A stretch of DNA of 64,000 bases. Origin: Catonia carolina. Lineage: Eukaryota > Arthropoda > Insecta > Hemiptera > Achilidae. Position numbers and translations under genes: made by a program. The number at the start of each line of letters is the position of its first letter. Positions within the stretch are counted from its first letter, which is position 1. Shown piece after piece: positions 41,892 through 53,313 of this stretch. The stretch spans positions 97,633,969 to 97,697,968 of the forward strand of contig JAQMRL010000003.1 of the NCBI GenBank assembly GCA_035578175.1. Direction: 5' to 3'. Under the pieces are notes generated by a model that was not told the origin of the DNA, made no database searches, and saw nothing but the letters and a program-made list of their open reading frames with translations.

Positions 41892-44800
41892 GGGGGTGAA
41901 GCTGATTGGTCCACGTCCTGCCCCTGGATAGCTGCAATTAGCAGTGAACTGAGCATCAGCCAACCGAGTGATTGCCGGTATAAGCAATCCCCCACTCACT
42001 GGCCAACGGCTTAGGGCGGATGAGCTGGTGAGTGAAGGGTACTCTTTTGTCCTGGGGTCGGGAAACTGGCCCCAAAGGCGGATGAACTAAGGAATTAGTC
42101 AACGGCATAAGGATTCAGAAGGCAACGGGAAACCACTGAATTAAAGATCTTCATGATATCCCATGACAATCACAATGACCATAATGATGGATGCGTTTAA
42201 CTCGAAATTTTCCGGAGGTATAAATAGTTCCCCAATCGGATCTCCGGGGGGGACAGTGTTAAATGGCAACAATAAGGAAGAGAACAAAATTAATTTGCGG
42301 AAGAAAGTGAACATCGGTACATGGAATGTAAGAAGTTTGTATGAGGCTGGAAAACTAGCCAATTTGATACAAGAAATGGATAGGTTAAAAATAGACGTCC
42401 TTGGCGTGGCCGAGACATGGTGGCCAGATGTAGGAAAGTGTGTAACCCAAGGAAAGGTCATGTTCTACTCAGGAAATCAAGAAAGTAATCACCGGAAAGG
42501 GGTTGAAATAATAATTGCAGAAAAGTTGTCCTCATCGGTAGTTGGTTTCCTGCCACATTCAGATCGTATGGCATTACTAAAACTGAAAGCACATCCTGTT
42601 AACATTAACATCATTCAGGTATACGCCCCTACATCGGAAGCATCAGAAGATGAAATAGAGGAATTTTATGAGCAATTGAAACAGCTGATGAACAAAAACA
42701 TTAAGAAACATGAAATTAACCTTATAATGGGCGACTTCAACTCAAAAATAGGAAAGGGGATGCCAAATGAATTAATAGGTCCTTATGGATTGGGAAGGAG
42801 GAATGATCGGGGTGAGCAATTGTATCAGTTCTGTCAGGAGGAGCAAATGAGGGTAACAAATACTTGGTTCAAGCTGCCACCCAGGCGTCTGTATACATGG
42901 AAAGCGCCAGCAGACTGTCCTAACAATACAATTAGAAATCAAATAGACTACATCTTGATTAATAAGCGTTTTGGAACATCAATTACAAGGACATGCACAC
43001 ACCCAGGAGCTGACGTCCCATCTGACCACGTCCTTCTCAAAACAGAATTAAAGATAAAGCTTACTAATATGAAAAACCAGAAACAAAAACCAAGAATAGA
43101 TTATGATAGGCTTAAAGACGAGAACATCAAAGATGGAGTGGCCAAAAAGTTGAATGATGCATTGACAATGTTGGTGAGATCACAATCAGCAGACGAAGAG
43201 ACCTTGGATGGCGCTTGGAGGAATATGGAGGAGCAGATCATGGATGTGGCGCAAAAGGAAATAGGATATAGACAAAAGATCAAAAGAAAAAATTGGATGA
43301 CAAACGAAATATTGGCAATGTTTGAGGAGAGAAGAAAATACAAGTGCCAAGGAAACCAAAACGGGTATAGAATGTTGCAAAATGCCATAAGAAAAGAAAT
43401 AAGAGTGGCAAAAAACAAGTGGCTGAGGGAGCAGTGCGAGGAGTTGGAATGCCTGCAGGAACGGCACGATGATTATAATCTGCATAGGAAATTGAAGGAG
43501 GTAGCTGGGATATATAGGAAAATGACTTTCTCTAACATTCAGGATGAGCATGGACAGATGGCACATGATATCGGAGAGAAGAAAGCAATATGGGAGCGAT
43601 ATATTGCCAATCTCTTTGCAGATGAAAGACCTCAGTTGGAGAATAACCTTGAGGGTGGAAATGATCTATCTGGGCCTGCAATTACAATTGAAGAAATTAT
43701 TAGAGCATTAAAAACCTCAAAAAATGGGAAAGCAGTTGGACCGGATCAGGTACCGGTTGAGATGCTCAAGTTACTTGACAATGAGGGTGTTAAGATGCTT
43801 CAAAGGTTTTTCAACCAAATTTATGATAGGGGAAAATTCCCAGTCAGATGGCTTGCATCTCTTTTCATCCAACTTCCAAAAAAGAGTAATGCAACCAAAT
43901 GTGAGGAGCACAGACTTATCAGCATAATGAGTCATACTCTTAAAATTTTTCTCAAGGTTATCCAATACAGAATCTCCACAAAGTGTGAAAGTGATATGGG
44001 ATCCTCCCAGTTTGGCTTTAAAAGGGGTCTTGGTACGAGAGAAGCACTGGTAGCAATCCAGGTACTGGTTCAGAAATGCTACGATCAGGGGAAAAATGTA
44101 ATCTTGTGCTTCATAGATTACGAAAAAGCATTTGACAAGGTACAACATAGTAAACTTGTTCAAATATTGAGAGGACTTGACATAGATCAAAGGGATGTCC
44201 GATGTATAGAGGACTTATACTGGAATCAAACGGCTGCAGTGAGGATTGACAATGAAACTACAGAGGCACAGAGTATTGTTAGAGGTGTGAGACAGGGATG
44301 TGTCCTCTCCCCACTCCTGTTCAACTTGTATTCAGAAAGCATTTTCCAAGAAGCACTCGAAGGACAACAGTTGGGCATCAAAGTGAACGGCACATGGATC
44401 AACAATGTACGGTATGCGGATGACACGGTTCTTGTGGCGGATAACATGAATGACCTTCAACATCTCCTCAACACAGTTGCAGTGCATAGCAAAGGTATGG
44501 GAATAGATATCAACGTAAGAAAGACAAAGTTCTTAATAATTACTCGCAAACCAGATGAGTTTCAGAATTCAAAGCTAAAGCTCAACAATGAAGACATAGA
44601 GCGTGTGAAGAAATTCAACTATTTAGGAACTTGGTTATGTGAAGACTGGTCATCAGATGTGGAAATCAAGTGTCGAATAGAGAAGGCACGGAGTGCATTT
44701 ATAAGGTTCAGAAGCATCCTCACAAACACGGAATTTGACCTCAACCTTAAAATACGATTCACAAAATGCTATGTATGGTCGGTACTTTTGTATGGCATCG

Positions 44801-45208
44801 AGGGTTGGACGCTGAAGGTTAACACCATGAACAGGTTGGAAGCATTTGAAATGTGGATCTACCGAAGAATCCTGAAGGTTCCATGGACGGCAAAAATAAC
44901 CAATGAGGAGATTCTGGAGAGGATAGGAAGGAAACGGGAACTGATGAGCACCATAAAAAGAAGGAAGACCGCTTATCTGGGACATGTGATGCGCAATGAG
45001 AGGTACCATCTGCTGCAACTGATAATTGAGGGGAAGATAGAGGGACGGAGAGGAGTAGGCAGAAGGAGGATGTCGTGGCTGCAGAATATCAAGCAATGGA
45101 CAGGGATGGAGGCCGCAGGAGACATAATACACACGTGTGGTGACAGGGAAAAGTGGTCAGCGGTGATCGCAAACATCCATTAATGGATAGCAGACAAAGA
45201 AGAAGAAG
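41892..45208 (+). mobile_element. Full-length RTE-like LINE with 11-bp target duplication
   Basis: ATAACATTATA at 41881-41891 and 45209-45219 flanks 3317 bp exactly. There is a GC-richer 5' leader of about 270 bp, one intact ORF and a (AGA)n microsatellite tail (AGAAGAAGAAG), which is typical of RTE elements. It sits about 30 bp from the left edge of copy B. Confidence 0.92.
42163..45183 (+). CDS. LINE endonuclease-reverse transcriptase ORF
   Basis: 1006 residues with its own stop. The endonuclease domain (about 50-290) has GTWNVRSL, VAETWW, MGDFNSKIG and PSDHVLL. The reverse transcriptase (about 530-800) has GPDQVPVEMLK, QFGFKRGLGTREA, RGVRQGCVLSPLLFNLYSE and the catalytic YADDTVLVAD near residue 751. 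The C-terminal domain has AFEMWIYRRILKVPW and GHVMRNERYHLLQLIIEGK. No internal stop or frameshift, so it may be competent. It is closely similar in layout to the truncated copy at 51233-53303 and more distant from the ORF at 9305-12310. Confidence 0.92.
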   Translation: MTITMTIMMDAFNSKFSGGINSSPIGSPGGTVLNGNNKEENKINLRKKVNIGTWNVRSLYEAGKLANLIQEMDRLKIDVLGVAETWWPDVGKCVTQGKVMFYSGNQESNHRKGVEIIIAEKLSSSVVGFLPHSDRMALLKLKAHPVNINIIQVYAPTSEASEDEIEEFYEQLKQLMNKNIKKHEINLIMGDFNSKIGKGMPNELIGPYGLGRRNDRGEQLYQFCQEEQMRVTNTWFKLPPRRLYTWKAPADCPNNTIRNQIDYILINKRFGTSITRTCTHPGADVPSDHVLLKTELKIKLTNMKNQKQKPRIDYDRLKDENIKDGVAKKLNDALTMLVRSQSADEETLDGAWRNMEEQIMDVAQKEIGYRQKIKRKNWMTNEILAMFEERRKYKCQGNQNGYRMLQNAIRKEIRVAKNKWLREQCEELECLQERHDDYNLHRKLKEVAGIYRKMTFSNIQDEHGQMAHDIGEKKAIWERYIANLFADERPQLENNLEGGNDLSGPAITIEEIIRALKTSKNGKAVGPDQVPVEMLKLLDNEGVKMLQRFFNQIYDRGKFPVRWLASLFIQLPKKSNATKCEEHRLISIMSHTLKIFLKVIQYRISTKCESDMGSSQFGFKRGLGTREALVAIQVLVQKCYDQGKNVILCFIDYEKAFDKVQHSKLVQILRGLDIDQRDVRCIEDLYWNQTAAVRIDNETTEAQSIVRGVRQGCVLSPLLFNLYSESIFQEALEGQQLGIKVNGTWINNVRYADDTVLVADNMNDLQHLLNTVAVHSKGMGIDINVRKTKFLIITRKPDEFQNSKLKLNNEDIERVKKFNYLGTWLCEDWSSDVEIKCRIEKARSAFIRFRSILTNTEFDLNLKIRFTKCYVWSVLLYGIEGWTLKVNTMNRLEAFEMWIYRRILKVPWTAKITNEEILERIGRKRELMSTIKRRKTAYLGHVMRNERYHLLQLIIEGKIEGRRGVGRRRMSWLQNIKQWTGMEAAGDIIHTCGDREKWSAVIANIH

Positions 45209-46036
45209 ATAACATTATAATAACATATCCCCCACTACATTTTTTATTCATACCTTACAATATTCAACAAACAAAATTCTGGTTACTGATATTGTGAAAT
45301 TTAAAAATATATATATTGTGAAAAATACATATTTTTAATCTGAACGATGTCAGATTTATATAAGCACTATAAATTGTTACAAAAAGATTCATTAGACTAC
45401 GTGTTTAGCTACAATATTCGTTAAAGTTACCTAAATATTTTATTACATTAATTTTTTATGAGAAACTCGTTCCACGACAAACGGCCGAATTTTTAACTAT
45501 CAAAGAAGTTAAACAATTTTACGGTTTCTTATATTTTAAAATAACTCGGTACAACGGAATTTCTGATTTTCTTTCGAACTACTAAAAATTAAATGAGAAT
45601 GAATGGAAATTATTTTGTTACGTTTAATAATGTTTTAATAACAATAATATTGACAGCGTTAATCTCATGGGTAAGTCGCTATAAACCTACATCTTTCAAT
45701 GTGTTTTGCAAATAGATCAGCTGAGTGGATGAAGATGCCATGAAACATTACGTTCTCGTGCCTTACATGAATATTCAGGGAAGGAATTTGTTTTTATATC
45801 GATTTGCGGAATCGAGTTTTCGAATCCGGCAGAAATACTTCGCAAGCTGTAACTCGTTAACAAAGCGTTTTCGGACCTTTGTTTATATAACATTTTTTCG
45901 TATATTTACTATATGACGCTGGTAGGGCGACTTTTTGTATTACTTTGTTTAATATGTTAAATGTATGTACAATTTAAATTGTAGGACCCAAGGAATAAAG
46001 GCTGTAGGGTGATGAATTCAAGTAAAATAACAGGTA

Positions 46037-46870
46037 TAGTTACTTGAGTCACGAGTTTGCCCTTGTTTACAACGAGTGGCAAAGGGAGGAAAGCATCAGT
46101 GTTCAGGCAAGACTGCTTTAAATTCAGTACAAAAAACGCAACAACTTGTACTATACCCAGAGCGTTTATACAGTATATCTTGGAATCTTCTGTAGATTAA
46201 CTGTACGAAAATAACCGTTTGTCACCGTAAATAGGAATATTAGTTTCTCGAAAACGAAGGCCAAATATTCATACTGCTGAACGAAATCTAATGTGCAGTG
46301 TAATAAAATGCTGTGAAGTTATAGCTTAACAAAAACGCATTTCCCTACCTCTTAACAAAAGCCATGTGCGAGTGGCTAATTTCTATGAAGTTGCTCTTTC
46401 TACAATTCGAAAAGTAAATAAATAAATCAAAGACGTGAAAAAGCAGTTGTCAACCAGATGTCAACAGTTTTGTTGACATCTGATAAAAAAAAAAGGAAAT
46501 GGTTAGGAATATACTAGCGGGATTGATAGTGAAGACGCCGGAGACAGCGATACTAAAGAAGGCGATTCACTCATGGAAAATTTTGTTTCAATGGACAAAG
46601 TTAGCTGGTAATTACAGTAAATCAAATATATCTAGTCATGTAATTAAGCAATAGGCAAAATTGCAGGTCAAATTTATTTCTTATAAAAGGTTTATGAAAA
46701 ACCATTTTTTCGGAATAAACCACAGCTTACAAAATGTTTGCAGAAACTGCACGGTAGTGAAATGTACGAGTAGTGTCTGACTGTTGGGGAGGCAGCACTG
46801 TCAAATTTTCTTTTTCCTTCCTTACATTTCACCCATACGCAAAAGACATCTCGTGACCACAATATCTATA
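46037..46870. mobile_element. Insertion of about 834 bp in gene B exon 2
   Basis: Absent from copy A at the matching site. The ends share a loosely inverted TATAG...GTCACGAG motif (left TTACTTGAGTCACGAG, right CTCGTGACCACAATATC). Inside, one frame reads SHVRVANFYEVALSTIRKVN, which could be a helix-turn-helix of a transposase. Class not established. Confidence 0.5.
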
Positions 46871-46962
46871 TCGGTTATAAGTCCAAACCAACTCAAGTTA
46901 ATTTGGTTGAAACAAGTCAAGAGGTGCTCGTGTTGCAAGACACAATGGACGGCAGAAAATAA

Positions 46963-48336
46963 AAATTAATATGGAAAACAAACCTCTCAGATACGAGGAC
47001 GATACCCTTAATCTTAATTTTTGTAATCGAGTTTATTATTTCTCGTATGAAAAACGTTTTTATAAATTTTGAAATACCGTTCATTCATTCTTAGAGAGTA
47101 CAGTGTATGAAAATTTAGTTGATGAATGTATAATACGAAGAATCAAGTTTGAAGAAACGTGTTATTGCAGAAATTTTAATTGCACGACATAAATTTTAAC
47201 GAATGGATAATAGTATTTATACGATAAATGAACATTTTTTAAAACGTACATTTCACAAAATGATGAGTGCTTTAGAGTTTTAATCGCATTTTTATCAAAA
47301 AAATTATTTTTGTAAAATTCCATGTGTATCAAATAAGCTCTTCAATTTGTTTACCGTATAAGTTAGTGGTCTTTAGAAGAATATTTGAGTGTTCATGTCC
47401 CCATGTTTTCTTCGTAGTTTTTGTTTAACGATAACTACTGTTTACTGTTATATAACAAAAACGACTACCATTAAACATAATATTAACCTACTAATTTTAA
47501 GTTCCAACCACCAAATTCACCACCGAATTCTCTTATAATTACTTTTGGTCGTATTAGCAGTAGTAAACATGCTGTATTGAAAAACGGTTGCCCTGGTATG
47601 GACATGTTGCAAGTAGGGAGGCCAGATGGATTAATAAGGTAATGGAATAGAGCAAGGATGAAAAGCAGGCCACAAAGACTAGGTAGGCGTAAAAAGACTA
47701 GACACAATGAATAGGCAGACAGATTTGGTAGACGTGGCTCTGCAGGAAAGAGGCTTGGGTACGGGTGACTCGGGCGATTAGGGGTAAATGGAGGATCTGA
47801 TAAAGGGAAGGAAGACAGCATTAGCTGTCTTCATCTTTATCTCCTCAATCTTGACGTTGGTGGTCCTACAATTATGCTACCTCCATCTTGGCAGTCTCTT
47901 CGCTTCCATTCCTTACTGTTATCCATAAATTACATCATCGGTCTTCCTCTCGTCCCGTACCCATTCAAAACGGTAATTAACGAGGTTGAATGTCATAGCA
48001 GATGTCTAATCATACTGAATCTTCTTCCTTTGATTGTTATCAAGCTCTTTCTTCACCCACTCATGTCAACACAATCTCGTTTTTCACTCTATCTATCCAT
48101 TGAATCTTAAGAATTTTCTGCCAACATCACATTTCAAAGGCTTCCAGTTTCTTCCTATCCACATTTTGTAGAGTGTACGTGTCTGAGGCGTAAGTGCCAA
48201 ATTAAACGTCGGAGAAAAATTACTCCAATTTTGCAAATGAAGGTTCTAACAAGACTCATTTTTTCCGTCTTTTCTTTCTTGCTTGTAGATGCCTTTTCAT
48301 ATATAAAAAATTAACATCTTTTTATTTTATTTACAG
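46963..48336 (+). repeat. Copy B equivalent of gene A intron 2
   Basis: Matches 29508-30870, including the LINE scraps (LPWYGHVAS-type reading on the plus strand near 47585). It has an extra GGCAGACAGATTTGG-containing piece near 47710. Confidence 0.6.
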
Positions 48337-48657
48337 GATGAAACAGAAGGGAAGCCAATTCCTGGGGAAAAAATGGATCATTTTATCAAACATCGATTTT
48401 GGTACCTTTTGTTACCTTCTATTCCAGCTGCAGCTGTATGTGGTGTAATAAGTTTTATTTCATTATGTTGTGCATGGTTTTGGATGATTTTTGAGAAATG
48501 CGACTGTGCATGCATCACCATTCTGCAGCAATATTTTGCATTGGGCTTTAGCTTTCCGATTTGGGGTTTTCTTCGTGTCTTTGACTGGGTTCATATGCAG
48601 AAAGATTATATTGACTTCGTACACTGCATGCGCGAACGATTAGGTGCAAAAGAATAA
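48337..48657 (+). CDS. Gene B exon 3: two hydrophobic spans
   Basis: Open from the acceptor to the stop, with the shared start DETEGKPIPG and core KHRFWYLLLPSIP. Survival of this frame next to a broken exon 2 suggests either recent disruption or continued use. Confidence 0.5.
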   Translation, partial: DETEGKPIPGEKMDHFIKHRFWYLLLPSIPAAAVCGVISFISLCCAWFWMIFEKCDCACITILQQYFALGFSFPIWGFLRVFDWVHMQKDYIDFVHCMRERLGAKE

Positions 48658-51222
48658 TCAGAAAGGAATGAACAATGTGATCAAAATAGACGACCACAGT
48701 GACTGAGCAAATGAAAATCTGGTAATAAATATCTATTCAATTAATTAATAATTGACAGATTTTATAAGCTATAGCACAAACAAGTCTCCGTCCTGATGAA
48801 TTTTCACGTGAAATTCCTATTCAGTAATTTAAATTATATGTGACATAATAGTTCATAAAGCATGCCAATGCTCTAAGAACTTTTATTCAAGATTATAAAA
48901 TAAAAATTGTTAACCCATAATTTGTGTTTTTTGAAACTAATTCAATAATTAGGGTAATAATATTTCTGTAACTATTAAATTAATATAACAATTTCGCAAA
49001 TGTGATCTTTCAATAATATATCTAATAATAGAAATCGAAATTATTGAAACCTATTCGTTCTAATAGACTATCTAAATCGTAAATGCCTAATGATGTGCAC
49101 AAGTGTATAAATGAACTGGCTTCCGTGCCTCAAACAATCTTGTTTTTTTTTTTTAATAAATTACTTTAATAAACTCTAACAACCTCAGTATATTTTTGAT
49201 GTTTTAACATTTTTGTTAAATTTCGTGAAACTATAATGCTCTAAACGTCACTGTGTTCATGACCTTTACAAAATGTTTTTATCTGTTTAATACGCAAATT
49301 CTTATTCTATATGTAACAATAATTTTCGTAAAACTTGTTACTTTGATTTTTGTAGTCACTTATACCCTTGGTTGTTTATGTAACGTTAAAACATTAAATA
49401 TATATATATTAAAACATCCTTTTTGTGATTGTTTTAATAAAGTTTGTTTCAATTTTTTGATCCAATACAGAGTTTTCTTTTGTTGTTTATACCTGAATTT
49501 ATTGTACTGACTTGGTGGTTTATATTAAATTCTGAAACAAGGTTAGGATCTTTGATTTTTTCGTCGTTCATCTGTTAGAGGTTGTAGAAAAACAATCATG
49601 GGAAAATAAGATAATGCCTAATTTTATTTTGAGGAAAAATTTGTAATGTTGTTGCCTCACATGAGAAGTATAAACTCAAACAAAACTGCCATATTCACTG
49701 AAAAAATTTAAGGAATAAATGAAATGTTGACATCATTCAAATTAAATATATGAGAAGTAACAGTTTTACCATGTCAGCATTCCTGCTCTAGCACATCAAA
49801 TTCTACTTTGAAATATAATTAATGTATCGGGCTCATAAAAAAATGTGGGATACTCGCTTAATTCAGACCTTGCAGCTACGCTAATCAGTCGGTAGATGCT
49901 ATAAATAGTAAAATAGCTGACACATAAAAAATAAACACGCCTCTGAGACTTCCTGTTTAAATTAACATTTACCTCAATTACACAAATACCATGAAGAAGC
50001 ATCTATTAATTGAATGGTTATCATTATGTTCCTTCCTATCAAAAAACCAAAAGCTAAAAAACATAGCATATACAAAAAATCTCTCCGAAAAAGATTACGT
50101 TCCTAAAAGACTATTAATCGAAAACATCAGTAGCCTATTTATTATTAGAAAACACTAAGGTATTGTTTTAAAGATTCTATAATTATTCTCCAAAAAGTTT
50201 ACTCTAGTTGCACCAGGACCATTGCACAAAACATCACCAGGGATGTTTTAAAAACACAAACATTACACTCAGGTATCTTTTACGCAAGTTGCAGCGAATT
50301 TACGAAAATGTGTAGTAATTAATGATAAGTTACGTGTTTTGTCAAAATTTGGCAATAAATATTTTTTTTAGTCTGGTTTTACAAAAAATTGTCTAGCAAA
50401 AAATTTGATATATCAAACGACCTAATTGTATTTTTAAAAAAAGAAGGAAGTCGCTTACCACACTAAAGCTATTCAACCATCAGTAAGAGTCAAGTGAATA
50501 TGGAAGTTTGTGGTAAAAGGAAGCAAAAACTCCTCTCTTTGAACTGATGTCATTGATCCATTCCTACAGTTATTTATATGATGTACGATATTATATGAAA
50601 ACTCGGAATTTTTTGAATACGTGCATATAAAAGTAAATAGAAAAAATAAAGTAGAACACTTTAGTTTCATTGTGAAGAAGTTCCTGAAAATTGGCTCTTC
50701 TACGTATCTCAGAGAGTTTGTTCCCTTTTTCAGGTTATATTTAATTCAACTTGTTTTCAAGCAAAATTATTGAACAATATACCTACCGCTACTATTTATG
50801 CTTTCAAACGCGGTTATAACTCTATTTTTAGATGAGATACGGCGTTCACTCGGTTTTCTTAATACAACAAAATCGGAATTCTGTAGTACTACAATATTTA
50901 CAAATCAATAGGAAATTTTCCACTATTCGGATTGTGTTTATAAATAGCTTAATTTTTTCCCAATACATTCAGCTACTATTTAACTATAGCGTTTACTGGT
51001 GTGCGCTTGCATTGAACTTCACTATTACACAAACATTTGAGTACTGACACACTCGTCATCATCTAACAAAAATATAATTATTGGCTTTTTGATGTTTATG
51101 GGTATCCCTCAGTCTAACCTAGACTAATATTCCAAAAAAGTAATGTTTGTTTATTGGTAAAGGTACCTAATCTTAGAAACCACTAAACCGACTTCAAAAT
51201 TTTTTCGTAATTGTAAAGTGCT
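48658..51222 (+). other. 3' flank of gene B
   Basis: Matches the copy A flank (31180-33819 and 34834-35431) with the deletion noted above. AT-rich; no gene recognised. Confidence 0.6.
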
Positions 51223-51232
51223 ATTGTTTAGA

Positions 51233-53303
51233 GAGAAAACTGAAAGAATCTAATACGTGCCAACAGGTCAAAGACCGGGTAAACCGGGAAATTCAGGAGG
51301 TGGAAAGGCAGGGGCAGCTGACCACAGCAGATAAATGGAGGAAGGTAGAGGAGATTTTGAGAAACATCACAGAGCAGGAACTCCAAGAGGACATACCTTT
51401 TAAGGATAAACAATGGATGACACAAGAGATAAGAGAATTGATGTCAGAAAGAAGGGCATACAAGAATAAAAACGAACAACAGTACAGAAAAGTTAATAAG
51501 GTAATCAAGGAGAAAATTAAAGAAGCCAAAGAACTATGGCTATCAGAGAAGTGTTCAGAAATAGAAAAGCTAGATAAACTACATGATAGTTTCAACATGC
51601 ACCGTAAAATCAAAGAGACAGCTGGCATATACAGGAAAAAGGGCATTGGAAATATAATGGATAACAACAATAACATACTGATAGACTGTAAAGAGAAAAT
51701 AGACAGATGGGAAGAATACATAGAAGGACTATTCAAAGACAGTGAAAGAATAAAGAGGATAGAACCAAGAGGAAGAAAGGGACCTCCAATCACCAAAGAT
51801 GAAGTTGAGAAAGCGCTAAAACATGTAAGAAATGAGAAGGCCATGGGACCAGATGGAATACCTATAGAAATCTTGAAAGTATTAACAGAGACTCATATGG
51901 CCACAATATTAGAGATGTTTAATGAAATTTATTATACTGGAGAGTTTCCAAAAGAATGGCTAATATCAGTATTCATTCCCATACCCAAGAAACCAAATGC
52001 ACTGAAATGTGAAGAATATAGGACAATCAGCTTGATGAACATATTCTAAAAGTCTTCATGCGAGTGATACATGAACGCATCTATAAAAAGCTGGATGATA
52101 GAATAGCAGAAAACCAATTAGGATTCAGAAAAGGATTTGGTACCAGGGAAGCATTATTCACTGTACAAACACTGATAGAAAGATGTCGAGATGTTAATTG
52201 TGATGTTTTCATATGCCTAGTTGACTTTGAAAAGGCTTTTGACAAAGTACAACACCAAAAGATGGCAAAAATATTAGAAACCTCCGAACTTGATGACGAA
52301 GACGTGAGAATCATTGTCAGCCTATACCGATACCAGAGAGCCATAATAAGAGTGGATCAGCAGAAATCTAGGGAGATACCTATAAATCGGGGAGTAAGAC
52401 AGGGATGCGTACTTTCCCCTTTGCTTTTTAATGTCTATTCAGAAGAATTGTTTGGAGAGGCATTGGAGGAAGTAAATGAAGGCATATTTATTAATGGAAG
52501 ACTCCTGAATAACCTTAGATATGCTGATGATACAATTCTCTTTGCAGACAGCAGAGAAGGGCTACAGATCTTGGTTGATCGTATTGTCCAATACTGCGAG
52601 GGGTATGGAATGGCACTGAATACAAAGAAAACAAAGATCATGGTGGTCAGCAAGAACAAGATTGACGAGGTTAGAGTTTATGTCAAGGGAACACCTCTGG
52701 GCAGAGTACATAGCTATCAGTACCTGGGTTGTAAGCTAAATGAAGAATGGGATCGTAGTAGGTAAATAAAACGACGCATTGAGATAGCCAGAAATACTTT
52801 CAATAAGATGAAGGCAATACTATGTAACGGAAAATTGAGCATAGATATTAGAACAAGAGTACTGAGATGCTATGTATTTTCTGTCCTATTGTATGGAGTT
52901 GAAGCCTGGACAATCACAGAGACGATGGAGAAAAGACTCAGTAGCTTTGAAACGTGGTGTTACCGAAGAATGTGGAGAATATCCTGGACAGAGCACATAA
53001 CAAATATGGAAGTGCTAAGAAGAATGAAGAAGGATAAGGAACTGCTCAACACCATAAAGAAAAGGAAAATGGGATATTTCGGTCACATTCTAAGGAACGA
53101 AAAGTATGAATTGATGCGGCTGGTCATACAAGGGAAAGTGGAGGGCAAAAGGGGATCGGGAAGACGACGCACATCCTGGTTGAAGAATTTACGACAATGG
53201 TGTGGAAAAACATCAATAGAGCTTTTCAGGACAGCAGCAGATAGAGTAAAGTGGGCCATGATGATCGCCAATGTCCTTAGGGATAGGGCACCTTAAGAAG
53301 AAG
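51233..53303 (+). mobile_element. 5'-truncated RTE-like LINE copy with 10-bp target duplication
   Basis: ATTGTTTAGA occurs at 51223-51232 and 53304-53313. The tail is AAGAAGAAG as in 41892-45208. The endonuclease half is missing, as in incomplete target-primed copies. It is inserted in the 3' tail of the copy B SINE. Confidence 0.9.
51234..53296 (+). pseudogene. Truncated LINE reverse transcriptase pseudogene
   Basis: Starts in the linker before the RT (RKLKESNTCQQ). RT motifs are GPDGIPIEILK, QLGFRKGFGTREA, NRGVRQGCVLSPLLFNVYSE and YADDTILFADS. The C-terminal domain has SFETWCYRRMWRISW and GHILRNEKYELM. There is one frameshift near 52046 and one in-frame TAA at 52763-52765. Closely related to the intact copy at 42163-45183. 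Confidence 0.9.
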
Positions 53304-53313
53304 ATTGTTTAGA

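Larger units (their letters stand above)
45593..48657 (+). pseudogene. Gene B, paralogue of gene A with disrupted middle exon
   Basis: Exon 1 (45593-45670, donor GTAAGT) and exon 3 (48337-48657, acceptor TTTACAG) are intact in frame. Exon 2 starts at 45985 with the same acceptor but is split after ATAACAGGTAT by about 834 bp (about 46037-46870). Its right part has a stop at 46960-46962 and no donor. Because exons 1, 2 and 3 all meet in phase 0, joining exon 1 to exon 3 would give 132 residues, so it could be a shortened gene rather than a dead one. Exon 3 encodes 106 residues against 102 in gene A. The changes cluster after the first hydrophobic span (ALFTNIFKK versus AWFWMIFEK), with an extra HCMRERL near the end. 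Confidence 0.6.

Noticed and set aside
43101..45176. Long minus-strand frames opposite the plus-strand LINE ORF
   Set aside because: Antisense shadows of the intact LINE protein.
45725..45916. 63-codon frame starting MDEDAMKHYVLVPYMN
   Set aside because: The matching frame in copy A (about 29090-29290) has a stop, and the region overlaps the foldback remnant in the intron.
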